From: Deltaproteobacteria bacterium
Lineage (GTDB): Bacteria > Bdellovibrionota_C > UBA2361 > JAGFJO01
Reading direction: 5' to 3'
Length of the DNA: 32,558 nt
Assembly: GCA_024102635.1 (NCBI GenBank)
Contig: JAGFJO010000146.1
Location: 1 to 32,558 of the forward strand
Shown here: positions 24,099 to 32,469 of the stretch, piece by piece
Layout: the number at the start of each line of letters is the position of its first letter
How positions within the stretch are numbered: position 1 is the first letter of the stretch
Program-made: the position numbers and the translations under genes
The notes under the pieces: model-generated
Told to the model about the DNA's origin: nothing
Databases searched by the model: none
The model's input: the letters and a program-made list of their open reading frames with translations, nothing else

Positions 24099-24497
24099 TT
24101 ATCGACGCGTGAAAACCGCTTCCAGCTTACTTTGCATCTGCTCGGGCGTAAACGGTTTGATTATGTAGTTGGACACTCCTGCCTTGGCAGCCTCTAGAAC
24201 GTTCTCTTTCTGGGCCTCGGCCGTCACCATTAAGAACGGGATCTTGGCAAACGTAGGATCGGAGCGAACGGCTCTCAAAAGGTCAATACCCATCATATTG
24301 GGCATATTCCAGTCCGACACAATCAATTGGAAGTCCCCTGTTTTCATCTTCTCCAGCGCCTTCTGGCCGTCTTCAGCTTCGGTAATATTGGTGAAGCCTA
24401 AGTTCCGAAGGCAGTTCTTTACCACCTTCCTCATAGTCGCGAAGTCATCCACAACGAGAATCGGCATATTTTTATCTACTGAATCTAGTGCTGACAT
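24099..24497 (-). CDS. cheY: CheY chemotaxis response regulator
   Basis: Start ATG 24497 is chosen because GGGGAG lies six bases upstream; a longer frame has no such signal. The 132-residue receiver closely follows E. coli CheY. It has acidic pair Asp17/Asp18 in LVVDDFATMR, phosphoacceptor Asp62 in SDWNMPN, Thr92 in MVTAEA and Lys114 in YIIKPFT. This is the best candidate for the motor-binding CheY, unlike the more diverged receiver at 15378. It diverges from cheX across a 109-base region. Confidence 0.93.
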   Translation of the reverse strand: MSALDSVDKNMPILVVDDFATMRKVVKNCLRNLGFTNITEAEDGQKALEKMKTGDFQLIVSDWNMPNMMGIDLLRAVRSDPTFAKIPFLMVTAEAQKENVLEAAKAGVSNYIIKPFTPEQMQSKLEAVFTRR

Positions 24498-24606
24498 AGT
24501 TTGCTCCCCTGTTTGCTTTAACAGCGGATCGGCAAAGCAAAGCTGATCCTTTAGATCTAACAACTATCTCTTTACTGAATCCAACATTTGGGCGATATAC
24601 TGGAGC

Positions 24607-25077
24607 ATGCAAGCAGAACTAATAAATCCATTCATCAAGTCGACCATTAATGTGCTTTCAACAATGTGTGCAATAAATCCCACGCCGGGTAAGCCGAGTC
24701 TTAAGGGCGATAAAAAGACTTGGGGCATTGTCACTGGAATTATCGGCCTTGCAGGGCCCTCCGTGATGGGGAATATGATGATCAGTTTCGATACTGACGG
24801 GGTACTGAAAGTGGTGGGAAATCTTCTATCGGAGCAGTACACGGAGATTACGCAGGATGTAATCGATGCAGTGGGTGAAATAACCAACATGATTACAGGC
24901 GGTGCGAAGAAAGATCTCTCCGAGATCGGCATGATGATCGAGATGGCTACTCCAATGGTAATGATCGGCAGCGGCGTCGAAATTAGTCAGCTCGCTTCGG
25001 CACCGATCTTAACTGTACCGTTCTCCTTTCAGGAGGGCGCCTTTGTAGTGGAAGCGAGCTTATCACAGCGTAAATAG
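24607..25077 (+). CDS. cheX: CheX chemotaxis protein (CheY-P phosphatase)
   Basis: The 156-residue protein fits CheX end to end. The N-terminal NPFIKSTINVLSTM is followed by GIIGLAGPSVMGNMMISF and then the catalytic helix DAVGEITNMITGGAKKDL, with Glu and Asn of the ExxN phosphatase motif. The length equals that of characterised CheX (about 155). It dephosphorylates CheY-P and takes the place of CheZ, which is absent here. Its gene is divergent from cheY, an arrangement that would allow joint control of kinase output and its removal. Confidence 0.9.
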   Translation: MQAELINPFIKSTINVLSTMCAINPTPGKPSLKGDKKTWGIVTGIIGLAGPSVMGNMMISFDTDGVLKVVGNLLSEQYTEITQDVIDAVGEITNMITGGAKKDLSEIGMMIEMATPMVMIGSGVEISQLASAPILTVPFSFQEGAFVVEASLSQRK

Positions 25078-25152
25078 CGCAGGTCTCACAGGCTGCTTCG
25101 GCCCTGCATAACAGTTCTTATTTTCAATTGTCGGTTGCGTCGCCGGACTACG

Positions 25153-25758
25153 TTACGGCTGGGCAATCCACCCCTCCCGGGCAGCTTTGCGGCAGAAGTC
25201 CTCGAGTTTATCGAGCTTCGGCTCAAGGTCTTTCTCTAAGCTCTCGCCGAGCGCCCACCAGGACTGGTATAGCTGCTGCTGGCAAATTCGCTTGCAGGTC
25301 TCGGAAAGCGCGTTCACTTGGTCGGAGATCTCGAAGGCCGCTCTCCTCTGTTCGGGAACGAGGCCAAGCAGAGTGTTGTACCATTCAAAGTAAGCCTTCA
25401 AAGTGTTTACTGCTGTCGCGAGCTTCTGATTCCCGGTGGAGAGATCTCCGTCCTGAAATGACTTACGTGCATCGCGGAATTCGAGGTAGCAGGCTCGCAC
25501 AATGTCGGAGGCTCGCGAAAGACGGCTAGCAACAAACTCTTCAGGAGTACCGGTTTCAACTTCGATAATTGATGTTCCTAACTGATTTACATTCGAGTAC
25601 CACTCGTCCTCTGCAAGGTCGCGGCCATCGATCAGTATTCCGGTTATCATGTGGTCGGGATCGATTACCGATTTAATGAGTTCAACAAGGTCTGCAACCT
25701 TTGGAAGGCCATCGCCAGTTATCGAGGAGTCCTCGCCGTTTATTCTTACTGAGACCAT
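25153..25758 (-). CDS. Unknown protein with beta-grasp-like N-terminus, in flagellar/chemotaxis context
   Basis: Start ATG 25758 is chosen because GCGAGG lies five bases upstream; the alternative TTG 12 bases earlier overlaps that ribosome-binding site. The 201-residue protein begins with about 65 residues of alternating strands and one helix (VSVRINGEDSSI, then VADLVELIKSVID and GILIDGRDL), reminiscent of a ubiquitin-like fold. The rest is all helical (about 75-200), without signal peptide or membrane segment. I do not recognise the family. It is 28 bases downstream of the GT9 gene on the same strand, in the fliS-side block. A flagellar chaperone or assembly role is possible. Confidence 0.7.
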   Translation of the reverse strand: MVSVRINGEDSSITGDGLPKVADLVELIKSVIDPDHMITGILIDGRDLAEDEWYSNVNQLGTSIIEVETGTPEEFVASRLSRASDIVRACYLEFRDARKSFQDGDLSTGNQKLATAVNTLKAYFEWYNTLLGLVPEQRRAAFEISDQVNALSETCKRICQQQLYQSWWALGESLEKDLEPKLDKLEDFCRKAAREGWIAQP

Positions 25759-25786
25759 ATAACCTCGCAATTATCAGAAAAACCGG

Positions 25787-27427
25787 TTATTCAATGTATG
25801 CCGCCAACTTACGGCCGCGGCGATCGAGATCGTCGTATATCCCTCCCATTTGTGATGCCAGGTCAAAAGCCTCCGTTCCAGAAATATTCTCCTTGGCAAA
25901 GATGAACATTCTGGTAAGAGGCCCGAGCTGTGGAAAGTGAAAGCCTAACTGTTCAATCTTCCTATCGTTTTCCGTAAGCTCCTGGTTTAGCTGACCAAGC
26001 ATTCTGGGAGAGGAGCTTTCGTCTCTTATTAGATTAAGCAGCTTACCTATAAGACGCCTTCCCTCCTGCGCGCACGTGACCACCTCCTGCATGCCCTCGA
26101 TTGCTCCATCCAGTTGGCGCAGCGAAGGTGCGCTCTTCCCTGGCGGGGATATCTCAAAACCTCCAAGGTCGCTGAGCCAAAGCTTTCGATAAGCAGACCT
26201 AAAACGCTCCATTTGATCGCCTCTGCGCGGATTGAGCGCCTTTAGATCACAGAATCCGAATTCATCAAAAGACGAGCGATACACGGTCACTTTATTTGAA
26301 TCAGCGATCCCTTCAGGAAGGTGATTGAAGTCGGATTGCAGCCTTAGCTTGGTAAGTTCGGCGATCAATTCGGGCTCGATTAGATCGTGGCAATCGGGAC
26401 GAGTGCAGGCCTTGTTCGGATTACAGGGGCCACACCCGATAATAGGCTGTAATACGATATTCCCTTCACTGTAAGGCCCGGTTTCAAAGCCGAATGCGGA
26501 TGCCAAGAACATGGCGACTACCGGGGTACCAACAGCCACGCTTATATGCATTGGTCCCGTATCTCCGGTGATTAGGATATCACACGCTTCCAGCATTGCA
26601 GAAAGCTGCGGAATATCGGTACGGCCTGCCGCGACCATGACATTCTTCGAGCCGCATGCCGCGCTAATCGGCTCGATGATGGAGAGTTCTTTCTTAGAAC
26701 CGGTCAGAATGACGCGGGCATTCAGTTGATCGAGCAGAATGTTTATCAGTCGCGTGAACTTCTGTGGATTCCACTGTCTTTTTGCCTGACTTGCTCCTGC
26801 CTGTACCGCTATAAGCGGGCCTTTGTTGGTAAATCCGTGCGAGGAGATCAAACCGTTAACATACTCTCTCGCCTTCTCGGTAACCTTAATAAGGAGCTGC
26901 TTAGGATGCTTTTCCACATCAGCAGAGCAGCGGAATACGTCCACCAGATTGAGCGAATTGTACTGCCGATTGAGGTGGAACACTGATGAGGCGAATAACT
27001 TCGCCCACTCCGACTCGATCACCCGATAGCCTTCGTCATCGGAGGTCCATCCGCCGTTCCTTGATATGCCTACCAGCCGAAGTAAGAGGGCGGTGTAGGC
27101 AGATGAAGACATATTTAAGCAGTAGTCGAACTTCCTGGAACGCAGATCATCGACTGCTTCTGTAACGTATTCGAAGGCGTCGATTATGCCGTCCTGCTCA
27201 CGGGCTAATGAGCGGCAGGTCATTCCTAGATCTAGGCTCACTACCTCATCTATGTTCGGAATGTTGTGGCACACCTCGGTAAATTGCTTCTCGACCAGCA
27301 CTGTCACCTTACAGTCCGGATTCTCCTGCTTCATTCCGGCAATTGTTGGGGTAGCCTGCAGCATGTCGCCCAGCCTGGTGATGTTAACCAGCAGCACGTT
27401 TGTCTTATCGGGGTACCGTTTCTTCAT
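25787..27427 (-). CDS. Glycosyltransferase family 9 (heptosyltransferase-like) with C-terminal extension
   Basis: The 546-residue protein opens with the ADP-heptose transferase pattern NVLLVNITRLGDMLQATPTI. The second-half signature follows: AVQAGASQAKRQWNPQKF, GSKKE and DILITGDTGPMHISVAVGTPVVAMF. A cysteine cluster (CGPCNPNKACTRPDC) precedes a helical extension of about 170 residues that normal WaaC/WaaF proteins (about 320-350) lack. GT-B enzymes of this type transfer heptose or related sugars to lipopolysaccharide or protein. It lies 18 bases after a glycosyltransferase/methyltransferase fusion and near fliS, so flagellin or surface-protein glycosylation is more likely than core LPS synthesis. 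Confidence 0.85.
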   Translation of the reverse strand: MKKRYPDKTNVLLVNITRLGDMLQATPTIAGMKQENPDCKVTVLVEKQFTEVCHNIPNIDEVVSLDLGMTCRSLAREQDGIIDAFEYVTEAVDDLRSRKFDYCLNMSSSAYTALLLRLVGISRNGGWTSDDEGYRVIESEWAKLFASSVFHLNRQYNSLNLVDVFRCSADVEKHPKQLLIKVTEKAREYVNGLISSHGFTNKGPLIAVQAGASQAKRQWNPQKFTRLINILLDQLNARVILTGSKKELSIIEPISAACGSKNVMVAAGRTDIPQLSAMLEACDILITGDTGPMHISVAVGTPVVAMFLASAFGFETGPYSEGNIVLQPIIGCGPCNPNKACTRPDCHDLIEPELIAELTKLRLQSDFNHLPEGIADSNKVTVYRSSFDEFGFCDLKALNPRRGDQMERFRSAYRKLWLSDLGGFEISPPGKSAPSLRQLDGAIEGMQEVVTCAQEGRRLIGKLLNLIRDESSSPRMLGQLNQELTENDRKIEQLGFHFPQLGPLTRMFIFAKENISGTEAFDLASQMGGIYDDLDRRGRKLAAYIE

Positions 27428-27445
27428 CTTAATTCCGCCCTATCG

Positions 27446-30229
27446 CTAACCCTGCTTCCCCTCTTCGGCTACCGCCCTGATTATCTGTTTGCGCACGTGA
27501 TAGAGAAAAAGAAGTTTCTGTTCCGTTTCGGTGAGCTTTCCCTGCCCCTGAACTACATCTGCGATTAAGCCGTCAAGATTCGGCTCTTCTCCTCTCTGAT
27601 ATGCGGCCTTGCAACGCGAGAGAAGCTCCGGGTATGGCTCGCTGCGCTTAAGCATCTTCTGCCAGGGGCTGCGATCCTGGCGCAGCTTTAGCTGCTCATA
27701 TTTGACGGAAAAGATCTCGCTCAACATCGCTTTCAAGCGATGCTGGTAGGTATGCTCACGCAGCACGCGACACCGCCCCTTCTCTGCAATCCTCTTGCGT
27801 TCATCGGGATGAGCCAGATAGTACTCTATCTTCTCCTTCAGATCCGCCGCGCTATTGAATGTAGCTACCTCTTCGCCCGGTGTAAGAAGCTCCGCAAGGT
27901 GCGAGCGTTCATCAACAAGCTGAAATGCCCCCGCCGCAGCAAGTTCGATGGTGCGTGGATTCACAAAGTCTCCGGTAGGATCGACACCGTCTTTCTCGGA
28001 AGAAGAATGCAGGTTGATGTTGATATCGCTGGCATTGAAGATTTTGACATATTCATCCGGCGAAATGCGGCGTCCCTGCTCCTGCACAAGCCTATCGAAC
28101 GGCTTGCATCCCGGCCACTCCGTGCCCCATATCTTGAAAGGGAGCTCGCAAAGCGCTGCAAAAAGCTGCTGGCGGTTGTGGTATCCGGCTCCGACAAACG
28201 AGATCGGAGATCCCCATCTCTTGCGCTCCTCTTCACTCATGGATACGGGGCGATGAATGTCAGGATCGCACGCCACCGGTAGATAACTTACGTTGGCGGC
28301 GCCCGCGGCCTTGATAGCATCGAGACATTGGCCCTTTTGGATCGTAAAAACAAAGTCGTAGTACTGCGCCATTTCGCGCCAATAAGTAAAGCGCAAGTAA
28401 TCCTCTACGAACCAGAGAGCCGTGATGACTCCCTTCTTTCGCAGCTCTGTCAACGCTCGGCCGGTTAGCGGCGCTTGCGCCATGCAGATTACTATATCGA
28501 CGGGCTTCTCATTAATTGACTCGAGCACCACCTGCGACATCATCTCGATATAGTGCCCCTGAAGGTGCGCCTGACGAGCCTTGTCGAAAACAAAGCCTTC
28601 CAGGGCATGAAACCCCGAGGCAAAGCTGCTGAAATCTACTGCGCGTGTTCTCTGCCCGAGGCCCATCAGGCCTCTCAATGTGTATCCTGTCATCGGCAAT
28701 GTACCGCCCTGCATCGGCCCTACCACTGCAATGGCCGGATGCAGCGATGCGAACCCGCGTTTACCGTGAAAGGCCGCCTTAAGTTGCGAGCAGTGTTCGC
28801 CAAAGAGAGCTTGTGTTTGGGGGCGAACTACCAATTCGCTTTCGGGCTCAAGAAAATCCCAGGCCTCTGCTATCCCGACATGAAGGCCCTTCAACTCTCG
28901 CAGCACCGCGCGAAGGTCGCGTATCTTAAGAGCCTGCGCGAAGGTATCTGTGCAGGGCTCCACTACTATCTGCTTACCGCCGGCGCATCGAGAGAGTTGC
29001 TCAAGGTGATATCCGCTGCCGAATCCGTATACGATAATCGCCGCTGCTTTTAGGTATCGCTCATCCTCAACCAATCTTTTCGCCCATGAGGCAGCGGCGC
29101 TCTTCGGCTTTCCGGGGTGATCAAGACATATGCCTTGCTGATACAAGACTGGCCCGTCGGGTGTCTCCTTGACTTCAACCTGCACCTCTGATGAGCTCCT
29201 CGTGCGAACTTGCTCTGCAGCCTTGGGAAACAGTTCCGTCAATACCGCCATGTTCGCCTCGAAAACACCGCTCTGACTCACCTGCCGGGTGGGTGCCGGT
29301 TGCTCGCTCTCCTCTATGCGATTTAGAATTCTATCGATAACGTCGCGCACATCGATCGACGCGCTTTTCTGGAAGCTGAGGGCATACTCCACCGCCTGCC
29401 GGGCTCTTTCGGTCTCACCCCTTTCAGCCAGCTCCTTTGCATAGTTCACGCTCATCCAACATTCAATGTCGGCTCCGCTCGTGTTTTCAGCACCATCAGC
29501 CTCACCCTGCGGCAGAAGAAGCCGTGATACTACTGCCGCACTTTCCGGCGCAGCCTCACTTTTACGAAGCGAGACAATTACCGCTTCAATTCCGATCTCC
29601 TTAAACGAAACCTGAAACGGCAGCACCAGCTCGCGCAGCCATTCGAGTTCAAAACCGGCGGCGGCAACGCTCTCCAATAGCGCTTCTTTCTTGTAGCAAC
29701 GGAGATGTAAGGTATCGTTTCTGCACACCAACTGCTCTTCGCCCAGATAAAGCTGCATTCGTAGTATCCCACCGCGCTTAAGCACTCTATGAAGTTCAAG
29801 CAGATAATTTGCTGCAACATCGGTAGGCATGCTGGTAATCGCTGCGAAGCTTATCGCTACATCCACCGACTCGTTTTGTACCGGAGCCAACGTGTAGCCG
29901 TCTCCGGCGTGCAGTTCCAAATTCGGCGCGCTTCCCAGCAGATGGCGCGCGGTTTCTACTGCCTTCTCAGAAACATCAATGCCTATGACTCCGCCGAAGT
30001 ATTTGAGGGCTGGTTTTAGTAACCGCCCGACGCCGCATCCTAGTTCCAAAAAGGTCTTTTTACCTGCCTCGCTGATTCCGTCGAGGAGGATCTGTAGATC
30101 GCGCTCCCCTGATCTCCACATCTCTTCGTCCGAGACATGAGATTCGCTCATCCAGAATCGGTAGTCGTGGGAGATACGCCGGTTCCAGTCCTCGCGCATC
30201 TGCAAGGCTATCTTAGTGAAGTCGGACAT
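27446..30229 (-). CDS. Three-part enzyme: SAM methyltransferase, Maf-like region and CgeB/DUF3880-type glycosyltransferase
   Basis: About 927 residues are encoded from ATG 30229; starts at 30256 (ATG) or 30301 (GTG) are possible, and none has a clear ribosome-binding site. Numbered from the GTG, residues about 60-240 are a class I methyltransferase (FLELGCGVGRLL, then GVIGIDVSEKA). Around 415-470, AIIVYGFGSGYHLEQLSRC followed by IVVEPCTD resembles the Rossmann start of Maf/DUF115 flagellin glycosylation proteins. Residues about 530-880 show the CgeB/DUF3880 glycosyltransferase pattern (ISFVGAGYHNRQQ, NINLHSSSEKDG, PRTIELAAAGAFQLVDER). A helical tail ends the protein. It lies between fliS and a GT9 gene on the same strand, so a combined sugar-transfer and methylation role on flagellin is likely but inferred. 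Confidence 0.8.
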   Translation of the reverse strand: MSDFTKIALQMREDWNRRISHDYRFWMSESHVSDEEMWRSGERDLQILLDGISEAGKKTFLELGCGVGRLLKPALKYFGGVIGIDVSEKAVETARHLLGSAPNLELHAGDGYTLAPVQNESVDVAISFAAITSMPTDVAANYLLELHRVLKRGGILRMQLYLGEEQLVCRNDTLHLRCYKKEALLESVAAAGFELEWLRELVLPFQVSFKEIGIEAVIVSLRKSEAAPESAAVVSRLLLPQGEADGAENTSGADIECWMSVNYAKELAERGETERARQAVEYALSFQKSASIDVRDVIDRILNRIEESEQPAPTRQVSQSGVFEANMAVLTELFPKAAEQVRTRSSSEVQVEVKETPDGPVLYQQGICLDHPGKPKSAAASWAKRLVEDERYLKAAAIIVYGFGSGYHLEQLSRCAGGKQIVVEPCTDTFAQALKIRDLRAVLRELKGLHVGIAEAWDFLEPESELVVRPQTQALFGEHCSQLKAAFHGKRGFASLHPAIAVVGPMQGGTLPMTGYTLRGLMGLGQRTRAVDFSSFASGFHALEGFVFDKARQAHLQGHYIEMMSQVVLESINEKPVDIVICMAQAPLTGRALTELRKKGVITALWFVEDYLRFTYWREMAQYYDFVFTIQKGQCLDAIKAAGAANVSYLPVACDPDIHRPVSMSEEERKRWGSPISFVGAGYHNRQQLFAALCELPFKIWGTEWPGCKPFDRLVQEQGRRISPDEYVKIFNASDININLHSSSEKDGVDPTGDFVNPRTIELAAAGAFQLVDERSHLAELLTPGEEVATFNSAADLKEKIEYYLAHPDERKRIAEKGRCRVLREHTYQHRLKAMLSEIFSVKYEQLKLRQDRSPWQKMLKRSEPYPELLSRCKAAYQRGEEPNLDGLIADVVQGQGKLTETEQKLLFLYHVRKQIIRAVAEEGKQG

Positions 30230-30426
30230 AGTTAAGCCGTGATGAATATGAGCCATTACTTTTGATGCAGTCCGGAGGGATTGCGGCTTCAAGCCGGCCA
30301 CTTAATTAGGACGGGTGTCAAAAACTTGACTGCTTCAGGCGTGCTGCATTTATAAGTATGTGATGGGACGAGGGCATCCGCGCGGCAGGAGCCAATGTAT
30401 CAGCAACGAATGAACGAATTTTTCGC

Positions 30427-30873
30427 TTACAGTGAGATCTGCACTCGCCGTACGGCTTCGCCGACCTTTGCGCTCTCTTCCGGAGCTACTTGTTCGCGCT
30501 TCTCACCCTCGATGATCTCCTTATATGCGCCATAGATCGTATCCAGGAGTCCGACGACCTTTGTTATCCTCTTGCCATCGCGGTGTAAATTGGCTTCTGT
30601 CAGATAGAACAGCATGAAATCGTAAAGCCGGTCGAGATCCCTTGCAATCGAGCCGCCCTTTTCAAAATCAAGGGTATTCATAAGCTCGGCGATAATCGCT
30701 TGGCCTTTGCTCAGAAATCGGCAGAATTTGGCTATGTCATTTGCCTCAAGCCCTGATTTGGCTTGTTTCAGAAATTTAATCGCTCCTTCATACATCATCA
30801 GGAGCAATCGACCCCGATCAGTCGTGGTTACCTGCACACTCTGATAGGCTGCGTGAGCGTTCTTCCCGTACAT
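30427..30873 (-). CDS. fliS: FliS flagellin export chaperone
   Basis: The 148-residue helical protein matches FliS throughout: AAYQSVQVTTTDRGRLLLMMYEGAIKFLKQA near the N-terminus, KGQAIIAELMNTLDFEKGGSIA in the middle, and LYDFMLFYLTEANLHRD. FliS binds the C-terminal helices of newly made flagellin, keeping it monomeric for export. It is the only structural-assembly flagellar gene recognised in the window, and it anchors the neighbouring glycosylation-type genes to flagellin. The 208 bases upstream contain no clear sigma-28 or sigma-54 promoter that I can identify. Confidence 0.94.
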   Translation of the reverse strand: MYGKNAHAAYQSVQVTTTDRGRLLLMMYEGAIKFLKQAKSGLEANDIAKFCRFLSKGQAIIAELMNTLDFEKGGSIARDLDRLYDFMLFYLTEANLHRDGKRITKVVGLLDTIYGAYKEIIEGEKREQVAPEESAKVGEAVRRVQISL

Positions 30874-31081
30874 GGGCCCTCTCTACTTTTCTAACCTATT
30901 ACTGCATCCTTTGCTGAGCACATACAGCGTTGAGCTGGGAGCTGCCTCGTGGCGCCCGTCTCAATTTGAAATATCGGAGGAGGTTAAAGATTGCTTGAGC
31001 TGAATTTGGAACAGTAAGTACCATAGCCCTGGCCGGCCACTTAACCGCCTGAAAATCTTGCAAAATAAAGGGAGCTATCTA

Positions 31082-31885
31082 TCAGCTTTGTCTTGCGAGT
31101 TCTTTAGCTCTGAGGCAGGCGCTGCGTACCCCCTCTTTTAGGGTCTCTCCAAGACCTCCCCTTTCGAACTGTTCGATAGCTGCCGCGGTAGTGCCTCCTT
31201 TCGAGGTCACAGCCGCTCTCATGGTCTTCAACGAATGCGGCTCTTTTTCAACCATTGCAGCAGCGCCCTTGATAGTATTCAAAATAAGAGATCGTGCCTG
31301 TTCCTCGGTTAGCCCCAGCTCCACCCCGACTTCCAGAAGTTTCTCTACCGCGTAAAAAAGATAGGCCGGGCCGCTCCCGGAAAGGGCCGTCACGGCGTCA
31401 ATCTGCGACTCACTCTCAAGAGCGACAGCTCGTCCGCCGGAGGCTAAAATTCGCTCTGCGTCTCTTAATTCATCACTTCCGACTGCGGAGCTTGTAGCAA
31501 AGGCTATAGTTCCCTGCCCTATAACTACGGGCAGATTAGGCATGCATCGAATGATTTTTTTATGTCCTTGCAGTGCTTCTTCTATGCGCTTGATCGGAAC
31601 ACCGGCCATAACTGATATCACTATCTGATCGGCGCTAAGTTTCGGCAGCGAGGCCGCCAATGCAGCAAAATCCTGCGGCTTCACTGCAATCAGGAGATAG
31701 CGAAATGACGCGATTTCACCGACCGATTCGCGCACTGCGCACTTAAGCTCACCCCTTAGCTTCCCGGCTCTGCCACCTTGAACCTCTACGATCTCGAGTG
31801 AGCCCTCTTTAACTAGACCGGTACCGAGAATGGCCCGGGCAAAGGCCTCTCCGATGCTGCCACCGCCCAGAATTAGCACTCTCAT
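31082..31885 (-). CDS. proC: Pyrroline-5-carboxylate reductase (proline biosynthesis)
   Basis: The 267-residue enzyme catalyses the final NAD(P)H-dependent step of proline synthesis. Visible motifs are the N-terminal dinucleotide-binding loop ILGGGSIGEAFARAIL, then KPQDF, a CMPNLP segment, and the C-terminal signature VTALSGSGPAY with TSKGGTTAAAI. The usual TSPGGTT reads TSKGGTT here. The length is typical (about 270). The start overlaps the yggX stop by four bases (ATGA), so the two are co-transcribed and coupled. It is a cytoplasmic housekeeping function. Confidence 0.95.
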   Translation of the reverse strand: MRVLILGGGSIGEAFARAILGTGLVKEGSLEIVEVQGGRAGKLRGELKCAVRESVGEIASFRYLLIAVKPQDFAALAASLPKLSADQIVISVMAGVPIKRIEEALQGHKKIIRCMPNLPVVIGQGTIAFATSSAVGSDELRDAERILASGGRAVALESESQIDAVTALSGSGPAYLFYAVEKLLEVGVELGLTEEQARSLILNTIKGAAAMVEKEPHSLKTMRAAVTSKGGTTAAAIEQFERGGLGETLKEGVRSACLRAKELARQS

Positions 31886-32181
31886 TGATCCGAGCCGCTC
31901 CTGCCACGCTCGGCGTTCTCTACCTCACGCACAGACCCCTCTTTCAAGTTCAAGAAGGCCATCATCTGATCGACAAGGACCTGATAGTCATTTTTATCGG
32001 CAAGATTAAGACGGTACTCGTTCAGCACTTTAATCTGAAGGTCATCCTTCCACATTGACCATGCCTGTTTGGAGACCTTCTCGTAGATCAATTGCCCTAT
32101 CTCTCCGGCAAATGGCGGCTTTTCAAGCCCAGGGAGCTCTTTGTCCAACTTAACGCAGTGTACTGTACGGCCTTCAGACAT
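31882..32181 (-). CDS. yggX: YggX-family Fe(2+)-trafficking/oxidative-damage protection protein
   Basis: The 99-residue protein matches YggX from the N-terminus: VHCVKLDKELPGLEKPPFAGEIG, then IYEKVSKQAWSMWKDDLQIKVLNEYRLNLAD and a final helix. YggX limits damage to iron-sulphur clusters under oxidative stress and contributes to iron handling; it is best known in gamma- and betaproteobacteria. The start is ATG 32181. The C-terminus is about 10 residues longer than usual and acidic. It is the first gene of a two-gene unit with proC, an uncommon pairing, since yggX is typically next to mutY. Confidence 0.93.
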   Translation of the reverse strand: MSEGRTVHCVKLDKELPGLEKPPFAGEIGQLIYEKVSKQAWSMWKDDLQIKVLNEYRLNLADKNDYQVLVDQMMAFLNLKEGSVREVENAERGRSGSDQ

Positions 32182-32270
32182 AACGCATTATCTCCATTTT
32201 AATGCGGAGAATGGCCGTTCTGCTATCCGAGCGGCCCCCTCCCCTCTTACAAACTTTGCCCCAAACAGAC

Positions 32271-32296
32271 AAAAAAGCAAGGGGCCGTACCGCCCC
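32271..32296 (-). terminator. Terminator-like hairpin in the leader of yggX-proC
   Basis: On the minus strand GGGGC (32296-32292) pairs with GCCCC (32285-32281) and is followed by TTGC and then TTTTTT (32276-32271). It lies about 90 bases before the yggX start. It would stop any transcript started further upstream, making it an attenuator or the end of a small RNA. Confidence 0.45.
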
Positions 32297-32319
32297 CTGT
32301 AAATAAGCAAAACAGAGCG

Positions 32320-32341
32320 AAATTTGCGATTTTACAAATTT
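32320..32341. promoter_or_regulatory. Inverted repeat, candidate operator upstream of yggX
   Basis: AAATTTG (32320-32326) and CAAATTT (32335-32341) are a perfect inverted repeat with eight bases between them. The A/T-rich half-sites with an even spacer suggest a protein-binding site. Its position between divergent genes would let it affect both yggX and the sigma factor gene. Confidence 0.4.
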
Positions 32342-32469
32342 GGTACATCTCGCAGACATCCCTGTGACAACAACATGAATGCTCTATGTAAAAGTCACCA
32401 TAACAGCGGCTCAGTAGAACCCCTATTGAGTATCAGAATGCAGCCTAATTTGGACTCGTGGAGAGAAAA

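Larger units (their letters stand above)
32182..32469. other. Intergenic region between divergent yggX and ECF sigma gene
   Basis: These 288 bases hold the promoters of both divergent units, a terminator-like hairpin at 32271-32296 and an inverted repeat at 32320-32341 (both listed). No further gene is supported; a 61-codon minus-strand frame from 32359 runs through the hairpin and has no ribosome-binding site. Confidence 0.5.

Noticed and set aside
24498..24563. Longer N-terminus for cheY (22 extra codons)
   Set aside because: GGGGAG six bases before ATG 24497 and the length match with known CheY favour the shorter form.
30874..31081. Sigma-54 or sigma-28 promoter upstream of fliS
   Set aside because: No GG...GC pair with correct spacing and no GCCGATAA-like element was found. 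The TGGCCGGCCA palindrome at 31030-31039 was noted without an assigned role.
32174..32359. Minus-strand 61-codon frame upstream of yggX
   Set aside because: It runs through a terminator-like hairpin, lacks a ribosome-binding site, and has the composition of non-coding sequence.
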